The notes below the pieces were generated by a model that worked only from the letters and a program-made list of their open reading frames with translations, searched no databases and had not been told where the DNA came from. From contig NZ_JAUSST010000003.1 of assembly GCF_030812415.1 (NCBI RefSeq), positions 124,001 through 188,000 on the forward strand: a stretch of DNA of 64,000 nt, in the 5' to 3' direction. Each line of letters begins with the position of its first letter. Within the stretch, counting starts at the first letter, position 1. The DNA is from Paenibacillus harenae. Its GTDB lineage: Bacteria; Bacillota; Bacilli; Paenibacillales; Paenibacillaceae. This document shows positions 27,352 to 36,057 of this stretch, in pieces. Position numbers and translations under genes: made by a program.

Positions 27352-28473
27352 ATGAGTGATACACCGAGCGGGCGATTTGGAAGTAAGCATGGCAAGGTAG
27401 AGGATGATAGCGATAGCGCAGGTCGCCGCGAGCACAGTGTTGGAGGCGGTCACGGTCATGGGGATGGCTGCGATCATAGCGCAGATCATGAACATAAGCA
27501 AAGTAAGGTCCGTAGTCAAAGACATATCCATAGTCATGGGCATCATGGCCATAGCCACCACGGTCACAGCCATCATGGACATGGTCATCACGGCCATTCG
27601 CATGCGCCGAACAATAAGGCGGGACTACTGTTCGCTTTCGTTATTACGGCAGGCATAATGGTGCTCGAATTCGTCGGCGGGCTCGTCACGAATTCGCTCG
27701 CGCTGCTCTCCGATTCCGGGCATATGCTTAGCGATGCCGCTGCGCTTGCGCTTAGTCTAGCCGCGATGTGGTTCGCGGCAAGGCCGTCATCCGCGAAGCG
27801 AACCTTCGGCTTCCATCGCTTCGAAATATTGGCTGCGCTGCTGAACGGCGTATCGCTATTCGTCATTTCCGGCTTCATTATTGCGGAAGCGATCAAGCGT
27901 TTCTGGGAACCGCCGACCGTAGCGAGCGGATCCATGATGATTATCGCCGCAATCGGCTTGCTGGCGAATCTTGCAAGCGCATGGTTTCTGATGCGCAAGG
28001 GTGACGTGAAGGATAATTTGAACGTTCGCAGCGCTTACTTGCATGTCATCGGCGATGCGATAGGATCTGTCGGCGCTATTATTGCGGGGCTGCTCATGAC
28101 GCTATTCTCCTGGTACATTGCCGATCCGATCATCAGCGTCGTCGTAGCGCTCCTTATTCTGAAGAGCGCATGGGGCATCATCAACTCTACCGTTCATATT
28201 TTGATGGAAGGGACGCCGCATTCGATTGACGCCGATGAGGTCAAAGCGACGCTGCTCGGAGTTGCAGGCGTCAACGATGTGCATGATCTTCATATCTGGA
28301 CGATTACGTCCGGCATCGACTCGTTAAGCTGCCATCTCATCATTCACGATAATGCGGACGGCCAAGTTGTCCTGCGTGAGGCGCTTAAGCTGATCGAGGA
28401 GCAATATGGCATCGACCACGCCACGATTCAAGTAGAGAACTCGTCCCTGCGACATGCCGAGCTGCATATATAA
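27352..28473 (+). CDS. Cation diffusion facilitator zinc exporter with His-rich N-terminus
   Basis: 373 aa from ATG 27352 (GGGGGAG upstream). A cytoplasmic, very His-rich head (about residues 25-83, with HSHHGHSHHGHGHHGHSHAP) is followed by six membrane helices. Transport-site residues occur in helix 2 (SDSGHMLSDA: H and D) and helix 5 (HVIGDAIGSVGA: H and D), the zinc-type HD-HD set. The C-terminal ferredoxin-like domain has DVHDLHIWTITSG. Functions as a proton-coupled zinc (Cd, Co) efflux pump like CzcD. Expression probably depends on the ArsR protein encoded at 21598. Confidence 0.94.
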   Translation: MSDTPSGRFGSKHGKVEDDSDSAGRREHSVGGGHGHGDGCDHSADHEHKQSKVRSQRHIHSHGHHGHSHHGHSHHGHGHHGHSHAPNNKAGLLFAFVITAGIMVLEFVGGLVTNSLALLSDSGHMLSDAAALALSLAAMWFAARPSSAKRTFGFHRFEILAALLNGVSLFVISGFIIAEAIKRFWEPPTVASGSMMIIAAIGLLANLASAWFLMRKGDVKDNLNVRSAYLHVIGDAIGSVGAIIAGLLMTLFSWYIADPIISVVVALLILKSAWGIINSTVHILMEGTPHSIDADEVKATLLGVAGVNDVHDLHIWTITSGIDSLSCHLIIHDNADGQVVLREALKLIEEQYGIDHATIQVENSSLRHAELHI

Positions 28474-28480
28474 AATGAAA

Positions 28481-28532
28481 AACGCCCACTTCCTATCGCT
28501 TGTAGCGACGGTGAAGATGGAGCGTTTTTTTT
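28481..28532 (+). terminator. Rho-independent terminator of the exporter gene
   Basis: AACGCCCACTTC pairs imperfectly with GAAGATGGAGCGTT around a smaller CGCTTGTAGCG hairpin, followed by a run of T. Confidence 0.8.
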
Positions 28533-28546
28533 ATTCAGCGGGAAAT

Positions 28547-28683
28547 TTAACTGGAATTTCTCCCGTTAAAAACATAGTCTTCTACAATTCGTAATGAATT
28601 AACTGGAGTTCCTCCCGTTAATATCGCGGCTTTCAAGGTAGCAGGCAACTATGGTGCGGAATAACGGGAGCTTTTCCAGCTAT
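28547..28683. repeat. Three copies of the 23-bp AACGGGAG palindromic repeat
   Basis: Copies at 28547-28569 and 28599-28621 (TTAACTGGA...CTCCCGTTAA) and 28661-28683 in the opposite sense (ATAACGGGAG...CCAGCTAT). Each is an imperfect palindrome of a half-site (T)TAAC[GT]GGA. They lie between the exporter terminator and the 3' end of the minus-strand ABC genes. Same family as 53837-54023 and 16492. Confidence 0.85.
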
Positions 28684-28716
28684 TTCGGAGGGGATTGATG
28701 CGGCAACCCTACACGC

Positions 28717-29841
28717 TCATCGCGCTTCTTCGCTAATCGATTTGGTTTTGTACACTTGAGCGCCGACAAGGAAGGAGGCGACGCCCCATAACGCCATAAT
28801 GCCCATGCCCAGCCAGAAAGCGCCGTTCGTAACGCTCTCCGCATAGATGAGGCCGTCGCGCATGCCGTCGACAAAGTAAGTAAGCGGAAGCGCCTGCGTT
28901 ACCGGCTGCAGCCATACCGGCAGCGATTCGAGCGGGAAGAAGACGCCGCTTAAGAACATCATCAGCATGCTGGCGATATTGGCCATGCCCATGTATGCCT
29001 CGATCGTTTTGCTGAACGACGAGAATAAGTAGCCCATTGCATTGAAGACGAGAGCGCCGCCGAAGAAGGCGATGGCAAGACTGAAAATATTGATATGCAA
29101 GGATGCGCCAAAGCCATATACGCCGATCAGCGACAGAACGACGATCTGCACGATACCGAGCATCAGTCGGACGAGCATGCTGGAGAGACCGTACAGACCC
29201 ATCCTGGCCGGTGTCATCCGAAGACGCTTCAATAGCCCGCGCCTACGCATGTCGACGAGATCGACCATGCCGAACAACCCGCCTTGCGCGATAGATAATC
29301 CGATCATGCCCGTAAGCAGGAAGTCCTCGTACTTCAAGTCATCTTCGCCGGAAGTGACGGAAGAGACCGTCATGCCGAATACCGGCTGCGCTCCCGCTGC
29401 CGCCAGGTTCGCTTGCTGAATGAATTTGTCCAGCACGCCGGAGACGACCTGCGTCGTCGCGCTTCGTTCGTTCTTCATATTGACGATAAGCTGCAAGGAC
29501 GAAGCATTCTCCGATTCCGGAAGAATGATTAACGCGTCTACATCCTCGTTTTTCACCCATTCCAGCCCTTGCTCCTTGCTAATTGGCTCTTCGTTCTTCA
29601 ACTCCAGCACAGGAACTTGGCGAAGCTGCCCCAGCAACTGCTCCGAGGCGGCGGTCTGTACCGGTTCGGAGACAGCGATCGTAGCCTTGAAATCATCGTC
29701 CCCGCCGCCTGCGAAAATAATCATGAACAGCACCATCAGAATAATAGGGAAGAAAATATTCCAAAACCATACCTGCTTCTCCCGGAACATCATCTTGAGC
29801 TGGGCGACGAACATTTTATTGAATTGCTTCGCGCCGTTCAT
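28717..29841 (-). CDS. ABC-2 type transporter permease
   Basis: 374 aa; GGAGGG before ATG 29841. One N-terminal span (about residues 23-45, FWNIFFPIILMVLFMIIFAGG), an extracytoplasmic domain to about 175, then five further spans, including MMFLSGVFFPLESLPVWLQPV, the re-entrant motif of the ABC-2/YhfI-DrrB group. Partner of the ATPase encoded directly upstream (1-nt gap). Likely exports a drug or lipid; the substrate is unknown. Confidence 0.9.
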   Translation of the reverse strand: MNGAKQFNKMFVAQLKMMFREKQVWFWNIFFPIILMVLFMIIFAGGGDDDFKATIAVSEPVQTAASEQLLGQLRQVPVLELKNEEPISKEQGLEWVKNEDVDALIILPESENASSLQLIVNMKNERSATTQVVSGVLDKFIQQANLAAAGAQPVFGMTVSSVTSGEDDLKYEDFLLTGMIGLSIAQGGLFGMVDLVDMRRRGLLKRLRMTPARMGLYGLSSMLVRLMLGIVQIVVLSLIGVYGFGASLHINIFSLAIAFFGGALVFNAMGYLFSSFSKTIEAYMGMANIASMLMMFLSGVFFPLESLPVWLQPVTQALPLTYFVDGMRDGLIYAESVTNGAFWLGMGIMALWGVASFLVGAQVYKTKSISEEAR

Positions 29842-29842
29842 C

Positions 29843-30772
29843 TTAATCCCTCCATTCCTTGCCGGTGAAGGCGATGAATACGTCTTCGAGGCTCATCTCG
29901 CGTATCGAGATTTGTTCGACTCGGAAGCCCCGATCCTTCGTGAAGCCGAATAAGTCATACAGCGTTTCCTCGGGCTGCGTCGTCCAGATCTTCAGCGTCG
30001 GACCTTCCCGATTTGCCCTTACGACGGCCGGATGGAGGAGCGCCATCTGCTCTGTCACCTCTGCCGCCTTCTCGCCGTCCATAAGCGATAGCCGCACCTC
30101 GCGTTCCTTCGTCAATCTGTCGATTAGCGCCGCAGGCGTGTCGAGCGATACAATCTTCCCTTGGTCGACAATGCAGACGCGGTCGCTAAGCTTCTCGGCT
30201 TCCTCCATATAGTGAGTCGTGAGAATGGTCGTCTTGCCAAGCCCCTTCAGCTTCAGGATGATGTCCCAAATATTGCGCCGAGCCTGCGGATCTAGCCCCG
30301 TTGTCGGTTCATCGAGGAAAATGACAGTCGGATCGTTTATCATAGCGAGGCCGATCGCGAGCCTCTGGCGCTGGCCGCCGGACAGCTTCTTCACATGCTT
30401 ATTGCGTTGGTCGGTCATGTTAATCATCTCGAGTACGGTGGCTGTAGGCGTGGCTTTAGGGTAAAAGGAGGCGAATAAATCGAGGTTTTCCTCGACAGTC
30501 AATAAATCGAATAGAGCGCCGGACTGCGGCTGAACGCCGATCGTCATTTTGATTTGGTCGGCGTTGCGCTTCCAGTCGAGCGAGCCGAAGGCAACACTGC
30601 CTCTATCGGGCATCTGCAGCCCCTCAATCATCTCCAGCGTCGTCGTCTTGCCTGCACCGTTCGGGCCGATAATCGTAAATATTTCTCCGGCCTCGACCGA
30701 GAAGCTGATGTCCTCGACTGCCGTGACCGCTCCGAATGTTTTGTGCAAATGGTTGACTTCCAATACGGGCAT
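29843..30772 (-). CDS. ABC transporter ATP-binding protein (DrrA-like)
   Basis: 309 aa; GGAGAG before ATG 30772. Walker A GPNGAGKTTT (about 38-47), Q-loop VQPQSGALFDLLTVEENL, signature LSGGQRQRLAIG, Walker B VIFLDEPTTGLDP, H-loop LTTHYMEEAE. The C-terminal extension (about 220-309) with ISIREMSLEDVFIAFTGKE is typical of DrrA-type drug or antibiotic exporters. Forms a two-gene operon with the permease on the minus strand. The paralogue-specific substrate is unknown. Confidence 0.93.
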   Translation of the reverse strand: MPVLEVNHLHKTFGAVTAVEDISFSVEAGEIFTIIGPNGAGKTTTLEMIEGLQMPDRGSVAFGSLDWKRNADQIKMTIGVQPQSGALFDLLTVEENLDLFASFYPKATPTATVLEMINMTDQRNKHVKKLSGGQRQRLAIGLAMINDPTVIFLDEPTTGLDPQARRNIWDIILKLKGLGKTTILTTHYMEEAEKLSDRVCIVDQGKIVSLDTPAALIDRLTKEREVRLSLMDGEKAAEVTEQMALLHPAVVRANREGPTLKIWTTQPEETLYDLFGFTKDRGFRVEQISIREMSLEDVFIAFTGKEWRD

Positions 30773-30831
30773 AAGGCCTATCTCTCCTTCATGTTCGATT
30801 GGTTATACAGACCGATTGTAAAATAATCTAG

Positions 30832-30887
30832 CCCTTCCTCCCAGCGTCCGTAGGACGTTATTCGTCTCCGTCTGTGGGAGGAGTGGG
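30832..30887. repeat. Inverted repeat in the 5' region of the ABC operon
   Basis: CCCTTCCTCCCA (30832-30843) pairs with TGGGAGGAGTGGG (30875-30887, one bulged base); a smaller GTCC..GGAC hairpin lies inside. It is 60-115 nt upstream of the minus-strand ATPase start. It has no T-run on either side, so it could be a leader structure or a transcription-factor site. The rest of 30773-31138 shows nothing I can name beyond an unassigned TATACT box near 31048. Confidence 0.55.
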
Positions 30888-31138
30888 TAGTAGGTTATGT
30901 ATACTGTCTACCTCTCAAGAAGCAGATCGAGCTTCTTAGCCTCATGCTTCATTCTAAAGAGATCACCTTCAAGAAAATTTTGAGATTGCCGACTAATAAG
31001 GCTGATGCGACCACTGTTTTTAGTGTATTCCAAAAATTTCGAAACTGATATACTGGAAGGGGAATTCCATGGAATGAATTGTAACAAAACGAGTTAACCA
31101 TACATGCAGTGCATGCATAGCCAAAGGGAAGTGGGTCT

Positions 31139-31693
31139 ATGAAAAATATTTATTTAGTTAGACATTGCAAGGCAGAAGGGCAAGAACCAGATGCCTCTTT
31201 AACAAAGCAAGGACAAGAGGACGCAGCCGGCACTATTGTTGATTTTTTCAAGGATAAGAATATCGAAATCATTGTTTCAAGTCCTTTTGTGCGTGCAATA
31301 GATACGATTAAACCATTTTCAAAGATTGTTAAGAAAGAGATTCTAATTGATGAACGATTAAAGGAACGCGTTTTAAGTTCGATTGATCTTGATGATTGGC
31401 TAATAAAGTTAGAAGAAACCTATGATGATTTGGATATTAAGTTTGAAGGTGGAGAGTCGTCAAACGAAGCAATGAGAAGAGGACTAGAGGTAATCAAAGA
31501 GTTAATTGAGATGCCCGAGACTAATTTCGTAGTTGTAACTCATGGAGCACTATTATCACTTATTATTAAGTATTACAAAAAGGCGTTTGGATTTAAGGAA
31601 TGGAAGACAATGAAAAACCCGGATATCTATTGTTTGGAAGTGAATGAGAAGGGGACTACGGTGCAAAATGCCAAGACAAATTACACTAGCTGA
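31139..31693 (+). CDS. Histidine phosphatase family protein
   Basis: 184 aa, first gene of the long AT-rich run. Catalytic LVRHCKAEG (Arg7-His8) near the N-terminus, SSPFVRAIDTIKPF with the second conserved Arg, an acidic FEGGES loop, and VVTHGALLSLI with the second His (about residue 141), as in phosphoglycerate-mutase-like phosphatases. Small size without insert fits broad-specificity PhoE-like phosphatases. Its 3' end overlaps the next gene by 26 nt. A paralogue is at 40632. Confidence 0.88.
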   Translation: MKNIYLVRHCKAEGQEPDASLTKQGQEDAAGTIVDFFKDKNIEIIVSSPFVRAIDTIKPFSKIVKKEILIDERLKERVLSSIDLDDWLIKLEETYDDLDIKFEGGESSNEAMRRGLEVIKELIEMPETNFVVVTHGALLSLIIKYYKKAFGFKEWKTMKNPDIYCLEVNEKGTTVQNAKTNYTS

Positions 31694-32177
31694 TGGCAGA
31701 GTAGTTGAAGTTGAATGCTTAAGCTGCGCTTTGACTAGCGGCTTGATTGATCCAACAGGTGGAGTGATTTATGAATCAAGCCTATTTCACGTTCATCAAG
31801 ATGTTGCGTATCCAATTAGAGGGTTAGTCATTTTAGCCTCAAAGAGACATCATTACGGCATGGATGAATTAACAGATGAAGAGCAACTTGAGTTTATTTC
31901 ATTGATTCATAAAATCAGAAAGGAACAACGAAATCGATTAGGAATCGAAAAGGTCTACTACTTCTATAATGAAGACACTACACACCACTTTCACTTATGG
32001 ATGGTTCCAAGATACGAGTGGATGTATCAATTAGGAAGTTCGGTAGAATCATTGAGACCCGTATTATTACACGCAAGGAATCATATGAACGACGAAGAGA
32101 ATATGAAGAACGTAGTTGAAGGGATTAACATTCTAAAAGTTGGTATGAAGGATTTCAATTTGAAAATGAAACGATAA
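31668..32177 (+). CDS. HIT family protein (diadenosine/nucleotide hydrolase type)
   Basis: 169 aa from ATG 31668, whose ribosome site AAGGGGA lies in the previous gene, so the two are translationally coupled. Zinc-type CLSCAL near the N-terminus, HVHQDVAYPIRGLVILASKRHHYGM as the purine-binding strand, and the HIT triad THHFHLWMVPR (about 112-121). HIT proteins cleave dinucleoside polyphosphates or AMP conjugates. It may form a small nucleotide-salvage pair with the upstream phosphatase. Confidence 0.88.
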   Translation: MPRQITLADGRVVEVECLSCALTSGLIDPTGGVIYESSLFHVHQDVAYPIRGLVILASKRHHYGMDELTDEEQLEFISLIHKIRKEQRNRLGIEKVYYFYNEDTTHHFHLWMVPRYEWMYQLGSSVESLRPVLLHARNHMNDEENMKNVVEGINILKVGMKDFNLKMKR

Positions 32178-32189
32178 CGAGGAGCTTTC

Positions 32190-32759
32190 ATGAGACAAGT
32201 AACTGAGATATTCGAAATATTTATAATTTTTTTCTTTTTACAAATCCCTTTTTTGATAGCCTTCAATTTATTCAAGAAGAACAAACTTCTAACCAATATA
32301 AGATTCATAGCCATAACAGCATATGTTGTTGTCATTGTACAATTAACTTTATGGCCGACTGTCGCAGGGCAATTTCCAATTGGTTGGTCTGAAGTGACGT
32401 ATAACTTTAAACCATTTCATAGTATCCTAGGATCATTGAATCATCCTTATTATCTTGTTGGAGTTAGAAATGTGCTCGGCAACTTTGTGCTTATCCTCCC
32501 TCTTGCTCTCTTCATTAAATTAAAAGGTACCATGAGAATACTATTGCTGGGGTTTGGAATTTCACTAGGTATTGAAGTCGTTCAAGCAATATTCACTATG
32601 TCGGGATTAATATTGAGACGATCTTTTGATGTGGATGACTTAATTCTTAATACATCAGGTTTCTATGCGGGATATCTAATAAGGGCAATAGCTATACAAT
32701 TTGGCAAATTTAATCAGCCCTTGTTACGATGGATAAAAAATAGATATAAAAGGCGGTAG
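32190..32759 (+). CDS. VanZ-like membrane protein
   Basis: 189 aa; four to five membrane spans. VanZ-domain motifs: the NFKPFHSI loop, VRNVLGNFVLILPLALFI, then GISLGIEVVQAIF with the conserved Glu-x-x-Gln and RRSFDVDDLILNTSGFYAGY. VanZ proteins are linked to low-level teicoplanin resistance, but most bacterial homologues have unknown function. ACGAGGAG before ATG. On the same strand and close to the HIT gene. Confidence 0.88.
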   Translation: MRQVTEIFEIFIIFFFLQIPFLIAFNLFKKNKLLTNIRFIAITAYVVVIVQLTLWPTVAGQFPIGWSEVTYNFKPFHSILGSLNHPYYLVGVRNVLGNFVLILPLALFIKLKGTMRILLLGFGISLGIEVVQAIFTMSGLILRRSFDVDDLILNTSGFYAGYLIRAIAIQFGKFNQPLLRWIKNRYKRR

Positions 32760-32760
32760 A

Positions 32761-32974
32761 TGGGTTAACACGGGCCAGAAACAAGTGCTTGCCCGAATTG
32801 TTCAGGAATCAAGAGACGGTGGCATTCATGATGTATTAGTCTATTTAACTGATATGGATGGATTGAAGTTGATACAAGATAACCGTGGAAATGGCGAAGG
32901 AACCTTTTGGTTCGGAAATGTATTTTGATTGGGTTTGCCGGCGTGAAGGGGATCCATGGCCTGATTCAGACTAG
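32761..32974 (+). pseudogene. Frameshifted remnant of an unknown gene
   Basis: One frame reads WVNTGQKQVLARIVQESRDG, GIHDVLVYLTDMDGLKLIQD, then NRGNGEGTFW and stops at 32925; a second frame continues with SEMYFDWVCRREGDPWPDSD to a stop at 32972-32974. The two parts join smoothly if one base is shifted near 32905. There is no start codon. I do not recognise the family. Likely a decayed gene left between active ones. Confidence 0.55.
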
Positions 32975-32992
32975 AAAAATGGAGGTATTCAA

Positions 32993-33556
32993 ATGAGCGA
33001 ATTTAGTGAAAGTTATCATTTGTTTTCAAAGGATCAGAAAGAAGGAGTAGATCTTCTAAATAGAGCTGGGATAGGTGGATTTGTTTATCCAGAAGAAAAT
33101 AACTGGGTTACGCTACTGCCCGAAGGAGAGATCTTTCATGAGAACAACAAATTGATCTCCAACAATACCGGAACTTTATTGCATTATATCTTTGCTGAGG
33201 ATCATGGATGGCTTCTCAGTATATTTGAGAATAATACGATGACATTCCATTATGAATGTAATTGGGACACGGATGTAGAGAATAACTATAAAGAAATAGA
33301 CAAGAATAAACTCATTGAATTAATAAATAGAAATCGTGAAGAACACAATCGTATAACGGTATTTGAAATCTCGAAGTTATTAAATATAAACAGTATGGAA
33401 GATATCTTTGAATTCGTTCCTGCTTACCAAGTGGCAGAATTGATTGGTTTGAAGCACTATGAGTGGTTGTCTTATGACAATATGGTGAGGGATATTGATG
33501 ATCTAAAAGAGTCAGATCCTAATTTCGTTAAGGGTTTGATTATTGTAAGTAAATAA
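32993..33556 (+). CDS. Hypothetical protein, 187 aa
   Basis: GGAGG 7 nt before ATG. Soluble acidic protein with a strand-rich first half (GIGGFVYPEENNWVTLLPEGE, then HHYIFAEDHGWLLSIFENNTMTFHYECNWD-like segment) and a helical second half (NRNREEHNRITVFEISKLLN). The sequence recalls proteins of unknown function with ankyrin/SUKH-like immunity features, but no family is certain. No partner gene is obvious. Confidence 0.55.
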   Translation: MSEFSESYHLFSKDQKEGVDLLNRAGIGGFVYPEENNWVTLLPEGEIFHENNKLISNNTGTLLHYIFAEDHGWLLSIFENNTMTFHYECNWDTDVENNYKEIDKNKLIELINRNREEHNRITVFEISKLLNINSMEDIFEFVPAYQVAELIGLKHYEWLSYDNMVRDIDDLKESDPNFVKGLIIVSK

Positions 33557-33591
33557 TCATAAGACTTTACTCTTCGGGAGGACTAAAATTC

Positions 33592-33996
33592 ATGGCTGCA
33601 AGTAAACGATCAGGCGAGGAATTAGTAGATGAATTTATGGATACGCTCGAGCATCCCTTAAAGGATGCCATTGTGGTAGTCCGTAGACTGATTTTGAAAG
33701 TAAATAAAAATATAACCGAACATATTAAGTGGAACGCACCTAGTTTTTGTATCAATAACGAGGATCGGATTACCTTTAACCTTCAGGGGAAAGGTTTTTT
33801 TCGACTTGTCTTTCATACAGGTGCCAAAGCGAAACAGAATACAGACATAAAGCCGCTTATAGAGGATCCTACCGGGTTACTAGAATGGGTTGCAGCTGAC
33901 AGAGCAATTATAAAGTTGATGAATTTGAATGATGATGAGTTAAAGAAAGATGATCTAGTAAAAGTAGTCGCAAAATGGGTCGAAGTAACGGGTTAA
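33592..33996 (+). CDS. DUF1801 domain protein
   Basis: 134 aa; GGGAGGA before ATG. Contains EELVDEFMDTLEHPLKDAIVVVRRLILKVNKNITEHIKWNAPSF-like YdhG/DUF1801 pattern, with KWNAPSF and ITFNLQGKGFFRLVFHTGAK. Members (YdhG, frataxin-like fold) are of unclear function; some may bind iron. Followed by GNAT genes on the same strand. Confidence 0.85.
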   Translation: MAASKRSGEELVDEFMDTLEHPLKDAIVVVRRLILKVNKNITEHIKWNAPSFCINNEDRITFNLQGKGFFRLVFHTGAKAKQNTDIKPLIEDPTGLLEWVAADRAIIKLMNLNDDELKKDDLVKVVAKWVEVTG

Positions 33997-34089
33997 AACT
34001 GTCTTGGTTATAGCGGTATACAAACCGACTACATTGCCTATTTAAGAACGTTGTAAGGATCTAACAGGATTAAAGGAGTCGGATTCATT

Positions 34090-34602
34090 GTGAATTTTCA
34101 TCAGGTCCAAATGGGTAGCCTACCTTCGGTTTTGAAGATTTTCAGGAGAGCCAAAAGTGAACTGAAAAATCAGAAAAACGATCAGTGGAAGTGGATTTAT
34201 CCTAATCGTTCCAATTACAAGGCTGATCTTAGGAACGGAAGCATGTATGGAATTTCGTACGGGGATGAATTAATTGCTGTAGTTACGCTTGATAATATGC
34301 AAAGTAAGCAGTATCAATTGATAAGTTGGAACGATAAAGATGGAAAACCATGCTGCATACACAGACTTGCAGTCGATCCGAGCCATCAAGGTAAAGGATT
34401 AGGTAAGGCCTTATTGCAGTATATAGAGAATTTCGCAATCCGAAACGGATACACAAGTGTACGTATTGATGTATACAAAATCAATGAAACTGCCAAAGCT
34501 CTGTACATACGAAATGGTTATGAAGAAAGAGGAGAAGTACGCTACCCTATGAGAAAGCATACTTATGTTACGATGGAGAAACAGTTGTGTAAGCTGTCCT
34601 AG
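34090..34602 (+). CDS. GNAT family N-acetyltransferase
   Basis: 170 aa, GTG start 11 nt after AGGAG. The acetyl-CoA motif A is IHRLAVDPSHQGKGLGKALLQY (V-x-Q-GKGLG), followed by NGYTSVRIDVYKINETAKALYIRNGYEERGE as motif B, where ALY..NGYE is the usual thiol-side contact. Substrate unknown; the family acetylates antibiotics, polyamines or protein N-termini. First of ten GNAT genes in this window. Confidence 0.92.
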   Translation: MNFHQVQMGSLPSVLKIFRRAKSELKNQKNDQWKWIYPNRSNYKADLRNGSMYGISYGDELIAVVTLDNMQSKQYQLISWNDKDGKPCCIHRLAVDPSHQGKGLGKALLQYIENFAIRNGYTSVRIDVYKINETAKALYIRNGYEERGEVRYPMRKHTYVTMEKQLCKLS

Positions 34603-34642
34603 CGCTGTCGTTAATGTAAATTGAAAACAAAGGAAAATGTGA

Positions 34643-35173
34643 ATGAACTATCATTTATATCATTACTTTGAAATGGATTTAGGTCCCTTCAGGAATCTTT
34701 CTAAACTTAAATATGAGGAAGCAATAGAGATATTAAACCAGATCAAAAGAGAAGGGAACACCTTTGCAAGCAAAAGAACAGATGAATATATGAGTATTCG
34801 AAGGGGGCTTGAACAATTAGCTCGAGCTCAATTTATAGCAAAAGGTGGGTTCCCCAAAAATTCATACCCCCACTACATGACATTAGGTGAGTGTGATTGG
34901 CTAAAAACTTGGTATCAGAGACCAGGAGTAATTATAATACCGTGGGAAAAGTTCACAGATGAATCAATTAGTTTTACATACGGCGACCTGTTTCCCACAA
35001 TGAGATTTCAAGATCAGAAACCATACCGTAAACAAGTTTATACCAAGAATGAAATCAAACAGATAATAAACCAATTCGGATTCCCACAGGAATGGAATAG
35101 GAACGGAGATAAAGGGCCGGAAAGATATATTGAGGCTCAAGTATGGGATGAAGATGTAATTAATGAGTTCTAA
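34643..35173 (+). CDS. Hypothetical protein, 176 aa
   Basis: AAAGGAAAA before ATG. Soluble, basic; begins NYHLYHYFEMDLGPFRNLSKL and has a run of aromatic residues (GECDWLKTWYQRPGVIIIPWEKFT), then SISFTYGDLFPTMR. A protein with this LYHYFE..GPF.NLS beginning is common in Bacillales, but no domain name comes to mind. Function unknown. Confidence 0.6.
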   Translation: MNYHLYHYFEMDLGPFRNLSKLKYEEAIEILNQIKREGNTFASKRTDEYMSIRRGLEQLARAQFIAKGGFPKNSYPHYMTLGECDWLKTWYQRPGVIIIPWEKFTDESISFTYGDLFPTMRFQDQKPYRKQVYTKNEIKQIINQFGFPQEWNRNGDKGPERYIEAQVWDEDVINEF

Positions 35174-35220
35174 TAAATTCTTTCAGAAACCATGTACCGT
35201 ACAATAAGGGAGATACAATT

Positions 35221-35574
35221 ATGAAAATCAAAGAAACAGGACTCGTATTATTTTTGGAAAATTATGAAGATAATGTCCATTTCTATACCGAGAAACTTGG
35301 TCTTACAATCAGAGAAAAAAAAGAAGGACTTACGAAACTTGATTTCGGCGGCAGCTATTTGATGGTTGAGAACAATGGAGTTTCAAATACTTCCGAAAAA
35401 AATAGAAGTCAAAATCCAACTGTAATAAGAATCGAAGTAGAGGATATTGATGAAGCAGTCGGAGAGCTAAAACATAGAGAAGTTCAAGTTGAAATACTTA
35501 AATTTAATTGGGGAACCATCGGAGTAATTATAGATCCTGAGGGAAATAGAATTGAATTAAAAAATTATGCTTAA
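35221..35574 (+). CDS. VOC family protein (single domain)
   Basis: 117 aa; AAGGGAG before ATG. MKIKETGLVLFLENYEDNVHFYTEKLGL starts the fold; VIRIEVEDIDEAVGEL and GVIIDPEGNRIELKNY finish it. Typical for glyoxalase/bleomycin-resistance proteins that dimerise. The next gene (GNAT) begins 20 nt downstream, its ribosome site just past this gene's stop. Confidence 0.85.
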   Translation: MKIKETGLVLFLENYEDNVHFYTEKLGLTIREKKEGLTKLDFGGSYLMVENNGVSNTSEKNRSQNPTVIRIEVEDIDEAVGELKHREVQVEILKFNWGTIGVIIDPEGNRIELKNYA

Positions 35575-35593
35575 TAAAGGAGCTTTTACGTTG

Positions 35594-36022
35594 ATGAGTC
35601 GCGAATACAATGTCCTAGACAGAACACCTACATTCACTGAATATAAAAAGCTCTGCGCAGCTGTTGGCTGGGAAGATTACATGAATTTTGAAGTTGCGGA
35701 GGATTCGCTAAAGCAATCGTTATTCGGCGTTGTTATTCAATATGGAGATGAGATCGTTGGAATGGGGAGAGTTGTCGGGGACGGCAAGATCTACTTCTAT
35801 ATTCAAGATATAGCCGTCAAACCTGAGCATCAAAATAAAGGTGTCGGCAATAAAATAATGGCTGCCATTCAAAAGTTCCTAAAGGAAAATGCACCGGAAA
35901 AATCATTTGTAGGATTGTTTGCGGCTAGCGGGAAAGAGTCTTTTTATAATAAATTCGGGTTTAATAAGCATGAAGGCATGACGGGCATGTTCGGAGTTGT
36001 TCATAATAGCGAATTGATGTGA
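35594..36022 (+). CDS. GNAT family N-acetyltransferase
   Basis: 142 aa from ATG 35594 (a TTG at 35591 is equally possible: AAAGGAG lies 8-11 nt upstream). Motif A YIQDIAVKPEHQNKGVGNKIMAAI (QNKGVG) and motif B SFYNKFGFNKHEG. The GVVIQYGDEIVGMGRVVGDGKIYFYIQD strand pair is the usual YjdJ-like small acetyltransferase layout. Substrate unknown. Confidence 0.9.
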   Translation: MSREYNVLDRTPTFTEYKKLCAAVGWEDYMNFEVAEDSLKQSLFGVVIQYGDEIVGMGRVVGDGKIYFYIQDIAVKPEHQNKGVGNKIMAAIQKFLKENAPEKSFVGLFAASGKESFYNKFGFNKHEGMTGMFGVVHNSELM

Positions 36023-36057
36023 ATTCTTGAGAAATTTCCGTGAAAGGTTGAGCAGCC

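Noticed and set aside
30832..30887. Guanidine-type or T-box riboswitch upstream of the ABC exporter
   Set aside because: No T-box AGGGTGG(N)ACC-GCG sequence, no guanidine-I core and no terminator; only a plain inverted repeat.
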